Source: Amyelois transitella (lineage: Eukaryota; Arthropoda; Insecta; Lepidoptera; Pyralidae). From it: DNA of 64,000 nt. Each line of letters starts with the position of its first letter. Positions within the stretch are counted from its first letter, which is position 1. The position numbers and the translations under genes were made by a program. The stretch lies in the NCBI RefSeq assembly GCF_032362555.1, contig NC_083532.1:1439001-1503000 (forward strand). The letters run 5' to 3'. The notes under the pieces are model-generated. The model was not told where the DNA came from. It was given only the letters and a program-made list of their open reading frames with translations, and made no database searches. Shown here in pieces: positions 22,829-32,338 of the stretch.

Positions 22829-23500
22829 CTTTAAATTATTTGAAAAACAAAACATGGAATTTGAACATTCAATTTGTAAGTTGTAGAAGGTAATTACTCA
22901 TTATTTAGTTCTAATTTTTTTCAATTTTATTTTCCGCTATTGTCATTCTCTCATTTTTCTTTGCCAGTTCCTATTTCTATTGAATTCTTACTCTTTCAGA
23001 GTCTGGGCTTTATAAGAATCACTGATAGCCTCTATGAGCACTATGTCCTTAAATATTTTACCATTTATCATATGAGTACATCCAATTATTTTTATTTATC
23101 TCTCATCCTTACGTGTACCTATGATGACTAACTATGTCCACTTTTCAAAATTTCTCTCTCCATTCTCCCTGCATTAGCTTCCTCGGTTTTATGTCCAAAC
23201 TATTAATCTACAATTGCTAATTGTAATTCATTTTCAGAGTATTTACACTCTTTTCTTAAAACTTAAGTTACATGTCATTATCTTGAATTTCTTTTGAAAT
23301 TTTATTAATTCCTCAACAAACATCCACCGCTCTGACCTAATACTGTATGAAATCATCTTATCACACGTTAGTTAACTAAAGGCACGTATTGTAGTAGCTT
23401 TGATTTCACAATTGTCAAACACTTATTGCATTATTTGTATAATCGTTATTTTGTTTCTATAATGAATGTGTATAATAGTGTAAGTTAAATAAATGATATT
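22829..23500 (+). other. Probable 3' UTR of SSC6
   Basis: AT-rich, no repeat family recognised; the first good AATAAA-type signal on the plus strand is near 23488. If used, the 3' UTR is about 660 bases, unusually long for this cluster. Confidence 0.35.
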
Positions 23501-23881
23501 TTTCAATACTGTCTATCATTTTATACTTAATTTCTTTTGCCTTACATACTTAATACACCAAAAATATTTTTAGTAGGTATTTTTACCAAACATGTGGAGT
23601 GATTTCTAAGGAAATTTCAGTTTTATATTTTATACGCTTTTTTTTATCGCGCGAAAGCCTATCGCTGTTTTGCTATTCATTATGACGTGAAACGGGACAG
23701 TAATAGTTATTCGTTCGACAAAAACTGCGTCGCGCTCTCAATGCTAATAGCGTTGGAGTCATCACTGTCCATCAGAATCTATCAGTCAGATAGAAAAAAA
23801 AAACAAAAAAAAAGAATAATAACTTTAATGAACACACCAACACTGAATAAATAATAAATAAATTAACTTCTAAATTCAAAA

Positions 23882-24869
23882 TCAAAATCCAGAAAGCAAC
23901 CCACTAGTTGCATATGTCAAAAATGGTGCTGTACCGGAGACGGTGTTAGTCAAACCCGAAATAATATTAGGCGAAACGACATTAGGAGTAACGAAATTAG
24001 GTGAACCAGCCGCGAATGGGTTTGAACAGCCGCAACTTAAAGTCGGTGATGTGAACAATTCATTTATCATTGGCGCGGCCAATTGTAAGGCTAATTCCGA
24101 ACCGCCTTTAGAGTTTTGCAGCAAATTGCATACTATCATCAGTTGCAATGTGTTCGCTAGGTTCTTGCAAGCTGTTGGTGAACAATCTGTTATAATTGTC
24201 GTTGAAGAAGGCACGGTTGGATTCAAAGCGACTTGACAATTACATGGTGATTCCGCAATTAGTGTTGGTTGATGTTGTACAAAATTTCTTGGTGTTTCAA
24301 TGACATCTTGCTGTAGTTGCCTAACGAAATTTAGTTGTCTTGGGCATTGGGACATGGCCTGGAAGAAATAATGCGATTTAAAAATATGGTGATAGTGGCG
24401 TTCGTTCAATGATTCATTTTAATCTTGAAGAAAAGAAATGATACTATTTTGAACACATTATTTTCCACTCACACACACACATAACATAACATTATCTATC
24501 CCTCTCTCTGATAAACAGAGCAAATAGTCACGAGACGAAAATTATGCTCTTCCTACTTCTTTCCTATGGATGTCGTAAAAGGCGACTAAGGGAGTGACTA
24601 ACGAACATGGGATTCTACTTGTAGGTGGGCTAGCAACCTGTCACTATGAATGACAATATGAGATTCAATCTCAATTCCATCACTAAGCCAAACAGCTGAA
24701 CGTTGGTCTTTTCGAGACTGTTGGCTCTGTCCGCCCCGCAAGGGATATAGACGTGATTATATGTATGTATGTATGTATGTGACAATTAAGTGTCAAATTT
24801 TGAATATTTATTTCTCACCTGATAGTGTAAGGCCGACAAGCAGAATAGGAACAAGATATATTTATTCAT
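23882..24869 (-). CDS. SSC7: Cys-containing secreted protein with CKNLANTLQLMIV core
   Basis: Exon 1 (24869-24819) encodes MNKYILFLFCLSALHYQ; donor GTGAGA. Exon 2 (24358-23882) follows TTCTTCCAG, phase 0, starting AMSQCPRQLN (cleavage AMS-Q). Total 175 residues. Gln/Pro-rich start, then CNCQ, SSTTIITDCSPTACKNLANT with LQLMIVCNLLQN (core flanked by Cys), LAAPMINELFTSP, CGC, and a Pro/Asn/Val C-terminus with NFVTPNVVSPNIIS. It bridges the Cys-free members (SSC2/3/4/6) and SSC5, which it matches over Cys positions and the following PMINEL segment. A nearly full Rep-A copy lies in the intron. TATATAAATT lies at 24956-24947. Confidence 0.86.
24541..24780 (+). repeat. Rep-A copy, near full
   Basis: In SSC7 intron. 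Confidence 0.65.
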
Positions 24870-24946
24870 TGTGATTTTTTGTGATTTATATATAAATAAA
24901 TTAAATATATTCTAAAATTACTTAATAAGTAACCGCTCTTAGAGTA

Positions 24947-24956
24947 ATTTATATAT
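24947..24956 (-). promoter_or_regulatory. TATA box of SSC7
   Basis: TATATAAATT on the minus strand, 78-87 bases before the start codon. Between 25005 and 25080 there are GATA motifs and an ATTGCAAT C/EBP-like site. Confidence 0.45.
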
Positions 24957-25504
24957 TTTTGATTAGGACTACCAAATCACTGAATAATTTATTCGAAAAT
25001 TATCAATCTTTATCAAAATAAATGCAATTTACACAGATAACAATCGCTGTTACATCAATTGCAATAGATTATCTGTGCATTTTGCAATATTTACTTTGAC
25101 CGCAGATGTAGAAGCTATGTCAAAAAAACAAAATACACTTTTTGGCGGGAATCTAAACGTCATTGTGTTTGTACCTAACAATACATATACATAGCTACAT
25201 TACATAATCACGCCTCTATTTCGGAATCTTAGTAAGGACTAATTGCATAATAATTTCTCATGAAGAATGATAGCAGTGTTGCCATATTTAGTCAGCTTGT
25301 AAATGATTGCCACGGGAACAGTTTGGTACTTATACAAACTTAGCTCTATTTTGACATAGTTGTGGGTTGGTGGTTGTTTTTCAGGAACTACGTCCAATTC
25401 CACTTGCATATTTCTTTCTTCCCATTCATGACAATTCATTCAAGTGGGTTAAGATTTATTTAAAGGTACATTCTGGCAGATCAGGTCAAGAGTAAACGTA
25501 ACCG

Positions 25505-25637
25505 ACAAGCTTGTATGAAAAGAGAATTATTAATGTTGATGAAGCGAAAGATGCATGCAGGGATTGTGGCAATTAGAAGGCAAGTAGCCTCTGCCTGTTC
25601 CTTCCGGAAAGAGGTGAGATTTTATAAATGTATGAAT
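25505..25637 (+). mobile_element. Rep-B LINE tail, degenerate
   Basis: Starts GACAAGCTTGTATGAAAAGA; ends GATTTTATAAATGTATG. Confidence 0.5.
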
Positions 25638-25697
25638 AAGTTTAGGATTTCCTTGAACCCATGAATTTTAACCCATGCAGAGGAACATTATACAACT

Positions 25698-26108
25698 AAA
25701 ATAAATAAATATGTACGGGACAAATTACACAGGTTGAGTTAGCCTCGAAGTAAGTTCGAGACTTGTGTTACGAGATACTAACCTAACGATACTATATTTT
25801 ATAATAAACTAGCGACCCGCCCCGGCTTCGCACGGGTGCAAAATTATAAATGTTATTATACATAAAAACCTTCCTCTTGAATCACTCTACCTGTTACAAA
25901 AAACCGCATCAAAATCCGTTGCGTAATTTTAAATATTTAAGCATACAGACAAACAGACTAAAATAGCGACTTTGTTTTATACTATGTAGTGATACTTATA
26001 TAAATAAATATCCAAGACCCAGGCCAATCAGAAAAAGATCTTTTCTCATCATGCCCTGGCAGGGATTCGAACCCGGGACCTCGTACTACCGCTGCGCCAC
26101 AGAGGCCG
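25698..26108 (-). repeat. Rep-C SINE split by a Rep-H insertion
   Basis: 3' half 25698-25807 and 5' half 25990-26108 flank a different repeat; together they give one SINE. Confidence 0.7.
25808..25989. repeat. Rep-H: interspersed repeat nested in a SINE
   Basis: Starts CTAGCGACCCGCCCCGGCTT and ends GCGACTTTGTTTTATACTAT; a widespread lepidopteran-type repeat. A 35-base fragment of the same start lies at 61652-61685 in inverse orientation. Confidence 0.6.
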
Positions 26109-26137
26109 TCAAAACGTTACTACGTCACAACCATTAC

Positions 26138-26360
26138 CTGTAACTCGTTCATCAGACGACATCAAAGACGCGCTCCGCACTCCCCTGACTGGTGACGTCA
26201 CATGTGTCAAACTGGCCCGGCTCCTCTGCAGAGACGTGAAAAACTCCACGCCGTAGTTGATGTAGTCCGAGGGTTGGTCTTGAAGACATCGCATCGTGAA
26301 CTCTGCTAGGATCTCCTTGAAGTCTGGCTCCTTGAGCAGCCTGGTTCTTGATCTGGGCAT
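26138..26360 (-). CDS. Exon encoding an RIIa (PKA type II regulatory subunit-like) dimerisation/docking domain
   Basis: Minus-strand frame starting MPRSRTRLLKEPDFKEILAE, then FTMRCLQDQPSDYINYGVEF and FTSLQRSR. This is the RIIa four-helix-bundle domain pattern (DFKEIL-x-EFT...QP-x-D...Y-x-VEFFT-x-L) known from PKA RII subunits and RIIa-domain sperm/ciliary proteins, where it dimerises and docks to AKAP anchors. After it comes a Ser/Thr/Arg-rich linker and a donor CAG-GTAATGG at 26138, so this looks like a first coding exon. A tRNA-derived SINE abuts it at 26108. I could not find a convincing second exon in the window: either the intron is long and runs past SSC7, or this is an isolated duplicate exon. 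Full PKA-R identity is not shown. Confidence 0.6.
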
Positions 26361-26472
26361 GTCTTTTGTAGCGCGAGATATTTTCTGGACTAAAATTCTT
26401 TGCGTGTTTGTAAGTCTGCGATGAATCGGGTAGGGAAATTAGTTAACTTCTTTTTGCCGTATGGTTTCCGGT

Positions 26473-26702
26473 AGTGCCGTGTGGTTCCCGGCTCATCTCT
26501 TTCCAATGGATGTCGTAAAAGGCGTCTAAGCAATAGACTTACAAACTTGGGATTCTTTTTTTAGGCGATGGGCTAGCAACCTGTCACTATTTGAATCTCA
26601 ATTCTATCATTAAGCCAAATAGCTGAGCGTGGCCTATCAGTCTTTTCAAGACTGTTGGCTCTGTCTACCCCACAAGGGATATATAGACGAGTTTATATGT
26701 AT
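26473..26702 (+). repeat. Rep-A copy, 5' rearranged
   Basis: Upstream of the RIIa exon. Confidence 0.6.
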
Positions 26703-26918
26703 TCTTGCTTAGGTATGGTTAGCTAAGGTGCTTTGCTTACCTTAGTTAGGAAAAAGAGACAAAACGAGAACCCCTCCTTCAATGAAGTGGGTTTATTGAA
26801 AATCAGGAAACGTGTCAACAAGAGAATTTTCTTTTCATTTACGAAATAATAACTGACTGTTTCGAAATGTATTAATCTAATTTCGTCATACTAACATGTT
26901 CAGATAAATTTGGCCTAT

Positions 26919-26927
26919 TTATAAATA
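26919..26927 (+). promoter_or_regulatory. TATA box of SSC8
   Basis: TTATAAATA, 73-81 bases before the SSC8 start; CAGATAAAT (GATA) lies just upstream. Confidence 0.45.
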
Positions 26928-26999
26928 TGGGTCACTATAATTTACTCATTATTTTAAATAAAAAATCTGCTTTTAATCCATCATTTTGACGTTACCAAT

Positions 27000-27822
27000 A
27001 TGTTCAAATTTTTTCTAATTTTTGGGGCTTTGGGCGTAAGTTGCATTTTTTTTTAAATGAAGGTTACGATTACATACTTACAAAACCTGACTTGCAATAA
27101 TGAGTTTCATCATTTTTTAAGTATTTTAGTACGTTCGACATGGTGATAGGTGAATTATGTAAAAGAAAATTATGTAAACAGTGTTAGTGTCTGTAGTTCA
27201 GTGGTACGATTTGAAAGCTTACACAAAAATATCCGGGTTCAAACACCAATACTTCTATGTACTAACTCTGTTGACTCTGAAGTTATGTACATTAGTTTGA
27301 ATACTAACCGATGCTCTTACGGCGAGGGATAACATCGTGAGGAACATGCACATTCGGCCAACTGGATGTGTAATCATGACCCAATATGGGTGGTAGGCAG
27401 AAGATTAGGTCGAATGCTGATGTGAGGAAAAACTTCATGAGGAAATCTGCACATTCATTCCCATCGTCTTAATTCCAAAGCCACTCATAATAAATCTTGG
27501 TATATTGGTCGATAAAAAGATAAAAATATTTTTTCAGCTATCGTCAGCCGCCATTCTTCCTATAGCGCGACCAGAACTAATCATATCCACGCTAGAAATT
27601 CCAGTTCTACCAAGTACATACGAACTGATCTTACCACCAGTTTCAGTTGAGCTCCCGTGCGGTTTAGGTTACTCAGTAGCCGGAGCTCCACTTGTGCCGG
27701 GCGCTTTTTCTACCAGCGGATATGGCTCGCTCGTGCCGCTGACGTCGCCGTGTTCTTGCACAAAACTGGCAACACCGTTGTGTGCTGAACTGAGGCGGTT
27801 TGCTAAGCCTATATTTTTGTAG
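27000..27822 (+). CDS. SSC8: short secreted protein, diverged PIPPP-tail member
   Basis: Exon 1 (27000-27035) encodes MFKFFLIFGALG; consensus donor GTAAGT. Exon 2 (27538-27822) follows TTTTTTCAG in phase 0 with LSSAAILPIARPE. Total 106 residues. Likely cleavage after SSA. Mature chain is Pro/Leu/Val with alternating charged residues, then Gly/Ser/Pro, a CSC motif, and the end LRRFAKPIFL. That end recalls the YLKKIPIPPPCI tail of SSC11. No NLANALQ core. The intron carries a SINE of the Rep-D type (27187-27470). I assign it to the cluster from architecture and tail only. Confidence 0.75.
27187..27470 (+). repeat. Rep-D SINE copy in SSC8 intron
   Basis: Diverged head (GTCTGTAGTTCAGTGGTACG) and a partly duplicated body. 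Confidence 0.55.
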
Positions 27823-28237
27823 ATATTAATTAAATTGGTGATTTGAATTTGCCGATGTTTTATTGTTCCAAATTCCTAAAATGAGATGTTACTTACGATA
27901 GTAATTCATGGTTGTGGTAGCGGTTTAGTTATCACGTCTATTTTCAAAATTGCATAGGCATAGAACTTATGTACTGTAATCATGTAAATTATATCTAGGT
28001 ACCTAGTTTAGATACTTTTGCCAGTAATTACAATTAAAAACTTTTTTTTTTTGGGCGGTAGCTGTCAAAAAGTTAACACACATTTAAAATTTGCTCCAGT
28101 AATTTAATTCATAAATAATATATTTTTAATAATTAATACAATTTCTCAACTTTATGATATAATTTATTTACAAAGTTAACTTGCCAGGCTATTTTCAAAA
28201 GCACTTTTCACCTTGGACACTAATTTTCTACACCACC

Positions 28238-29008
28238 ATGGACACTCTTTCTATTCTGTGCAAGGACATGAGCGAGCTGAAGAATATGTTTGCATCTAAG
28301 ATGTCTTCATTTGAGGAGGCTCTCGGTAGTCAGAGCTCCCAGGATCACAATGCAGTCCTAGCTAGTGAGTACCACTCATTTAAAAGTCTCATATGGAAAG
28401 CCGTTTCTAAACTTAGCCAGCAGTTAGAATTGGTACTTTCGGTGCTTGATGGCTTTGAAATGCGATCACGTTCAAATATTTTGTTATTGCATGGTCTTGG
28501 AGAAGGCAAGGATGAAGATGTTGGTGCGGACCTCCAGAGGATTTGTCGTGAAAAGTTAAAAGTTGATGTAAATCCAAATTCCTTTGATGCTTGTTGGCGT
28601 ATGGGCAAAATCCCCAAGACTGGTAAGCCGCGACCAGTTCTGATCCGCTGTGCGAATTCTTCTACTCGGCTGGCAATCTGGACTGCGAAGAAACTATTGA
28701 AGGGAAGTGGCTTGACAGTTTCTGAATTTCTCACGGCAACCCGACATGCAGTATTCGTGGAGGCGCGTAAGGCTTTGGGCGTGCATGGCTGTTGGACGAG
28801 TGACGGGAAGATTGTTGTAGTGACCGCCAAGAATACAAGAAAGAAAATTACTACAATGGCGGAGCTACATGCTATCACTGATGAGCTTGCTGCGGCTAAC
28901 AGTAATGAGCCAGTGCGAGGCACACAACCCTCTTCCAGTGCCGTACCGCCAAATAATAAGTCTCGTCCTATTAGTGCTCGTTTACAAGCGAAATCAACGA
29001 AAAAATAA
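28238..29008 (+). CDS. LINE ORF1 (outer element)
   Basis: Starts at an ATG with a good context (CCACCATGG). 256 residues. An N-terminal helical segment (SELKNMFASKMSSFEEAL) precedes an RRM-like ORF1 core around RSRSNILLLHGLGE and CWRMGKIPKTGKPRPVLIRC. The C-terminal part is basic. ORF1 proteins bind element RNA and act as chaperones in the retrotransposition particle. It is followed about 390 bases later by ORF2 of the same element. The frame is intact. Confidence 0.8.
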   Translation: MDTLSILCKDMSELKNMFASKMSSFEEALGSQSSQDHNAVLASEYHSFKSLIWKAVSKLSQQLELVLSVLDGFEMRSRSNILLLHGLGEGKDEDVGADLQRICREKLKVDVNPNSFDACWRMGKIPKTGKPRPVLIRCANSSTRLAIWTAKKLLKGSGLTVSEFLTATRHAVFVEARKALGVHGCWTSDGKIVVVTAKNTRKKITTMAELHAITDELAAANSNEPVRGTQPSSSAVPPNNKSRPISARLQAKSTKK

Positions 29009-29397
29009 CGATGTTTTCGTGCACTTCCATTTTTCCTTTTATTTCAAATAATATATATCTACCTTGTTTTTGTTTTAATAGTTTTTGTTTATTTTTAGGG
29101 TAGATAATTTGTAGCTTTATTTAGTTCAATCAGTTTATGACATGATCCTTCAATGACAATTAATGTCATTGACATCTGTTATTCTTTTTTTTTTTTTTTT
29201 AAGTTCGTGTGTCTTTTTAATTGTTAAATAGCATATAGAGCCCACATATATGGTAGGCTTACTCTTATTGTTTAAATTTAATGTCTGGCAAGAAAATTGT
29301 ACCACTATTGTTATATTTTAGGAATTTTAATTAGTTTTATATACCTTAAATTTATTTTTATTATTTAGGATATTTTATTTATTTATTGTTACACTCT

Positions 29398-31293
29398 ATG
29401 GCTGATGTATTCGGTAACAGTTCTGGAGATGATTATTTTTCTCTTTCCTCTTCCTCGGACAGCCTCCTCAGTGCTGACGATTTTGAGCGATCTTTAGGCG
29501 ATAATTTGAACGCTACTTTTTCTTCTTTCTCCAAGAACTTTAATGTTGTACACATAAATGCACAAAGCATACCTGAACATTACTCCGACTTATTGTCGTT
29601 ATTTTCTAATTCTTCCGTTCACGCAATTCTCATTTCGGAAAGCTTTCTGAAACCTTCTCTTCCTTCAACTATGTATCCCCTTCCGGGATTTAAACTATTT
29701 AGAAATGATCGAATTTACGAAACCGTCACTAATGGTGTCACTAAAATGGTAAGATGTGGTGGAGTCGCTATTTATTTACGAGGTGATATACCATGCCAAA
29801 TTTTATCTCAATCTCCTTCTGCATATGAAAACCCTGAACACCTTTTTCTAGAAATTTCCCTTTCTCATACTAAAATTCTTCTTGGTGTATATTATTGCCC
29901 TTCTCTTCATATAAATTACTTTTCCTCTTTTGAGCTTCTTTTGTCGGATTATCGTAGTCGTTTCGAACACATTATTATAATGGGGGATTTTAATACTTGT
30001 CTTATTAAAAATGATTCAAGATCAAGATCTCTTCTTTCTCTTCTTCATTCTTTAAATTTACACTGCCTTCCTCTTAGCGCTACACATTTTCCACATAATG
30101 GTCCGCCTTCTTTTCTTGATCTTATTATCACTTCTGCCCCGGATCTTGTGTCAGTTCATGGCCAATTTAATGCAGTGTGTTTTTCTGCTCATGACCTTCT
30201 TTATGCGTCTTTTAAGTTGCGTTCTCCTAAGCGTAGACACAAAGTTATTTTCCGTCGTGATTTCACGGCAATTAATGAACAGTTATTTTTAACTGATTTT
30301 AATAATGCGGACTGGAGCACTGTTTTAATGGCTCCAGACGTAGATTCAAAGGTCTCTAAATTCAACGAAATCTTATTATCACTTTTCGATAAACATGCTC
30401 CTCTTCATCCTGTTCGCATTAAACATAACCCTGCTCCTTGGCTCACACCCGAGATCAGGAAGTGCATGGCCAGAAGAGATAAAGCTAAACTAAAATTACG
30501 TCAGTGCCCATCTGCTGAGAACCATTCTGCTTATGTTTTTCTTCGTAATTTTTGCAATAAAAAATGTAGGGATGCTAAGCGCAAATATATTCATTCTAAT
30601 GTGGAAAACTGTCCCCCTGGTAAATTGTGGAAGTTTTTGAAGGGTTTGGGTTTTGGAAAGCAAGGGCCTGAGGAGAGTTTTGATATGGACGTAAATGAAT
30701 TAAATAGGCACTTTTGTTCTTCTTCTAAGAATTGTTCGTCATTTACGAAACAGGCAACGCTTGCTAGTCTGGCTGTTCAACCTTCTTGTGATTTCCCCTC
30801 TTTCTGTATAAATGAGATTACCATTGACGATGCAATAAAATTAATTAAGTCCATTAATTCAAGGGCAGTAGGTGATGACGCTATATCCCTTGATATGATT
30901 AAACCGATAGCGGAATTGATTGCCCCTTATATTGTAAACATCTTAAACTGTTCCATATCGTCGGGCATCTTTCCCACTAATTGGAAACTCGCTCACATAA
31001 TTCCTCTTCCTAAAAGAAATTCGCCTTCAAGTCCTTCTCATTTGCGTCCTATTTCAATTCTGTCGGTGCTGTCAAAAATCTTGGAATATCATGTCCATCA
31101 ACAATTAAGTGCACACTTATCTCGCTATAATATTTTAAGTTCTTTTCAATCAGGTTTTAAATGTGGCCATAGTACTACGACAGCTCTTGTAAAAATTACG
31201 GATGACATCCTACGAATCTACGAAAGTTTATAAATTTCCCAGGAAGTTAATAAACTTGTGGTTCTTGTTATTTTCCGTTGATGTATATATGTT

Positions 31294-31364
<71 letters not shown>

Positions 31365-32334
31365 TTTGTCCTGCAAAACTGCTTACGCGGTTTGACTGCA
31401 GTATTAATATTCCGTTTCAATATCCGTTTTAATATTGATAATAAAAAGCTTACCGTACTTGTTCTTCTTGATTTCACAAGTGCTTTTAATACTGTCGATT
31501 TCGATATTTTGGTTGAAATTTTACGTACTTTAAATTTTTCCTCAAATGCCCTCTGTTGGTTTTCATCTTACCTTACTGGTCGTAAACAACGTATAAAATT
31601 GAATGATTGCTTCTCAGATTGGTGTGATCTAGTAGCTGGTGTTCCGCAGGGTGGCATTCTTTCTCCGGTTCTGTTCTCAATATTCGTTGATGGTATTACT
31701 GCATCTCTTTCCTCTAATTTTCATCTTTATGCCGATGACTTACAGATCTATGCGTCTGCTAGTTTGGATGATATTAATGATGCTTTTAGTACCATTAATT
31801 CGGATTTGGAGAGGATTGCAGATTGGTCAAGCCGTTTTGGTCTTTTAGTTAATGCTGCCAAGTCACAGGCCATTGTTATTGGTAGTCCGCATTATATTTC
31901 GAAATTGGAAAATGTGATGGTTCCTAGCCTAGTTCTGAATAACAATATTATTCCTTTATCTCCCAAAGTGACTAATCTGGGTATCATCATTGACCAGACT
32001 CTCTCGTGGATTCCCTATATTAATGAAATCAGCCGTAAGATGTATGTGTCGTTACACTCACTTCGCCGAATGCAAAAATTTTTACCCGTCGTCACTAAAG
32101 TTGTGCTTGTTCAGTCGCTTCTCTTTCCTCTTCTAGATTATTCCGATGTTGCTTGTTTGAACATTACTGAGGAATTGCTTGACAAGTTAGAGCGTTTACA
32201 AAACCAGGGCATTCGCTTTGTTTTCGGTCTTCGTAAGTTCGATCATGTTTCACAGTTTCGTCGCCAATTGAATTGGCTCCCAATTCGCCTTAGACGTAAT
32301 GTTCACACACTATCTCTCTTGTTTAATGTCCTTT
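29398..32334 (+). pseudogene. LINE ORF2: endonuclease and reverse transcriptase, interrupted
   Basis: Begins MADVFGNSSGDDYFSLSS. The apurinic-type endonuclease domain shows INAQSIPEH, SESFL, GGVAIYLRGD and MGDFNTCL. RT begins WKLAHIIPLPKRNSPSSPSH then LRPISILSVLSKILE and SFQSGFKCGHSTTTALVKI. After an approximately 200-base insertion it resumes with LVLLDFTSAFNTVDFDILVE, GVPQGGILSPVLFSIFVDGI and the catalytic YADD (in HLYADDLQIY). Translation stops shortly after ITDDILRIYESL at 31233 because of the inserted DNA, so this copy cannot make full ORF2. The last ORF2 segment lies beyond the inner LINE at 35780-35990 (LWNDLPQDTR motif). Confidence 0.85.
31230..31435 (-). repeat. Insertion with a 63-base T run inside LINE ORF2
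   Basis: T run from 31299 to 31361, flanked by unmatched AT-rich sequence, sits exactly where RT continuity is lost. On the minus strand it reads as a poly(A) tract, so a short reverse-orientation retrocopy is one reading. Phenylalanine- or lysine-only reading frames here are artefacts of the homopolymer. Confidence 0.55.
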
Positions 32335-32338
32335 TTAA

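Noticed and set aside
25239-25439. Minus-strand 66-codon frame (QVELDVVPEKQPPTHNYVKI...) as second exon of the RIIa gene
   Set aside because: The only phase-compatible acceptor (ATGCAAG) has a purine-rich, non-consensus lead; no homology that I recognise. Left open rather than annotated.
28345-28923. Minus-strand 192-codon frame
   Set aside because: Antisense of LINE ORF1.
31202-31477. Poly-Phe / poly-Lys frames
   Set aside because: Created by the 63-base T run.
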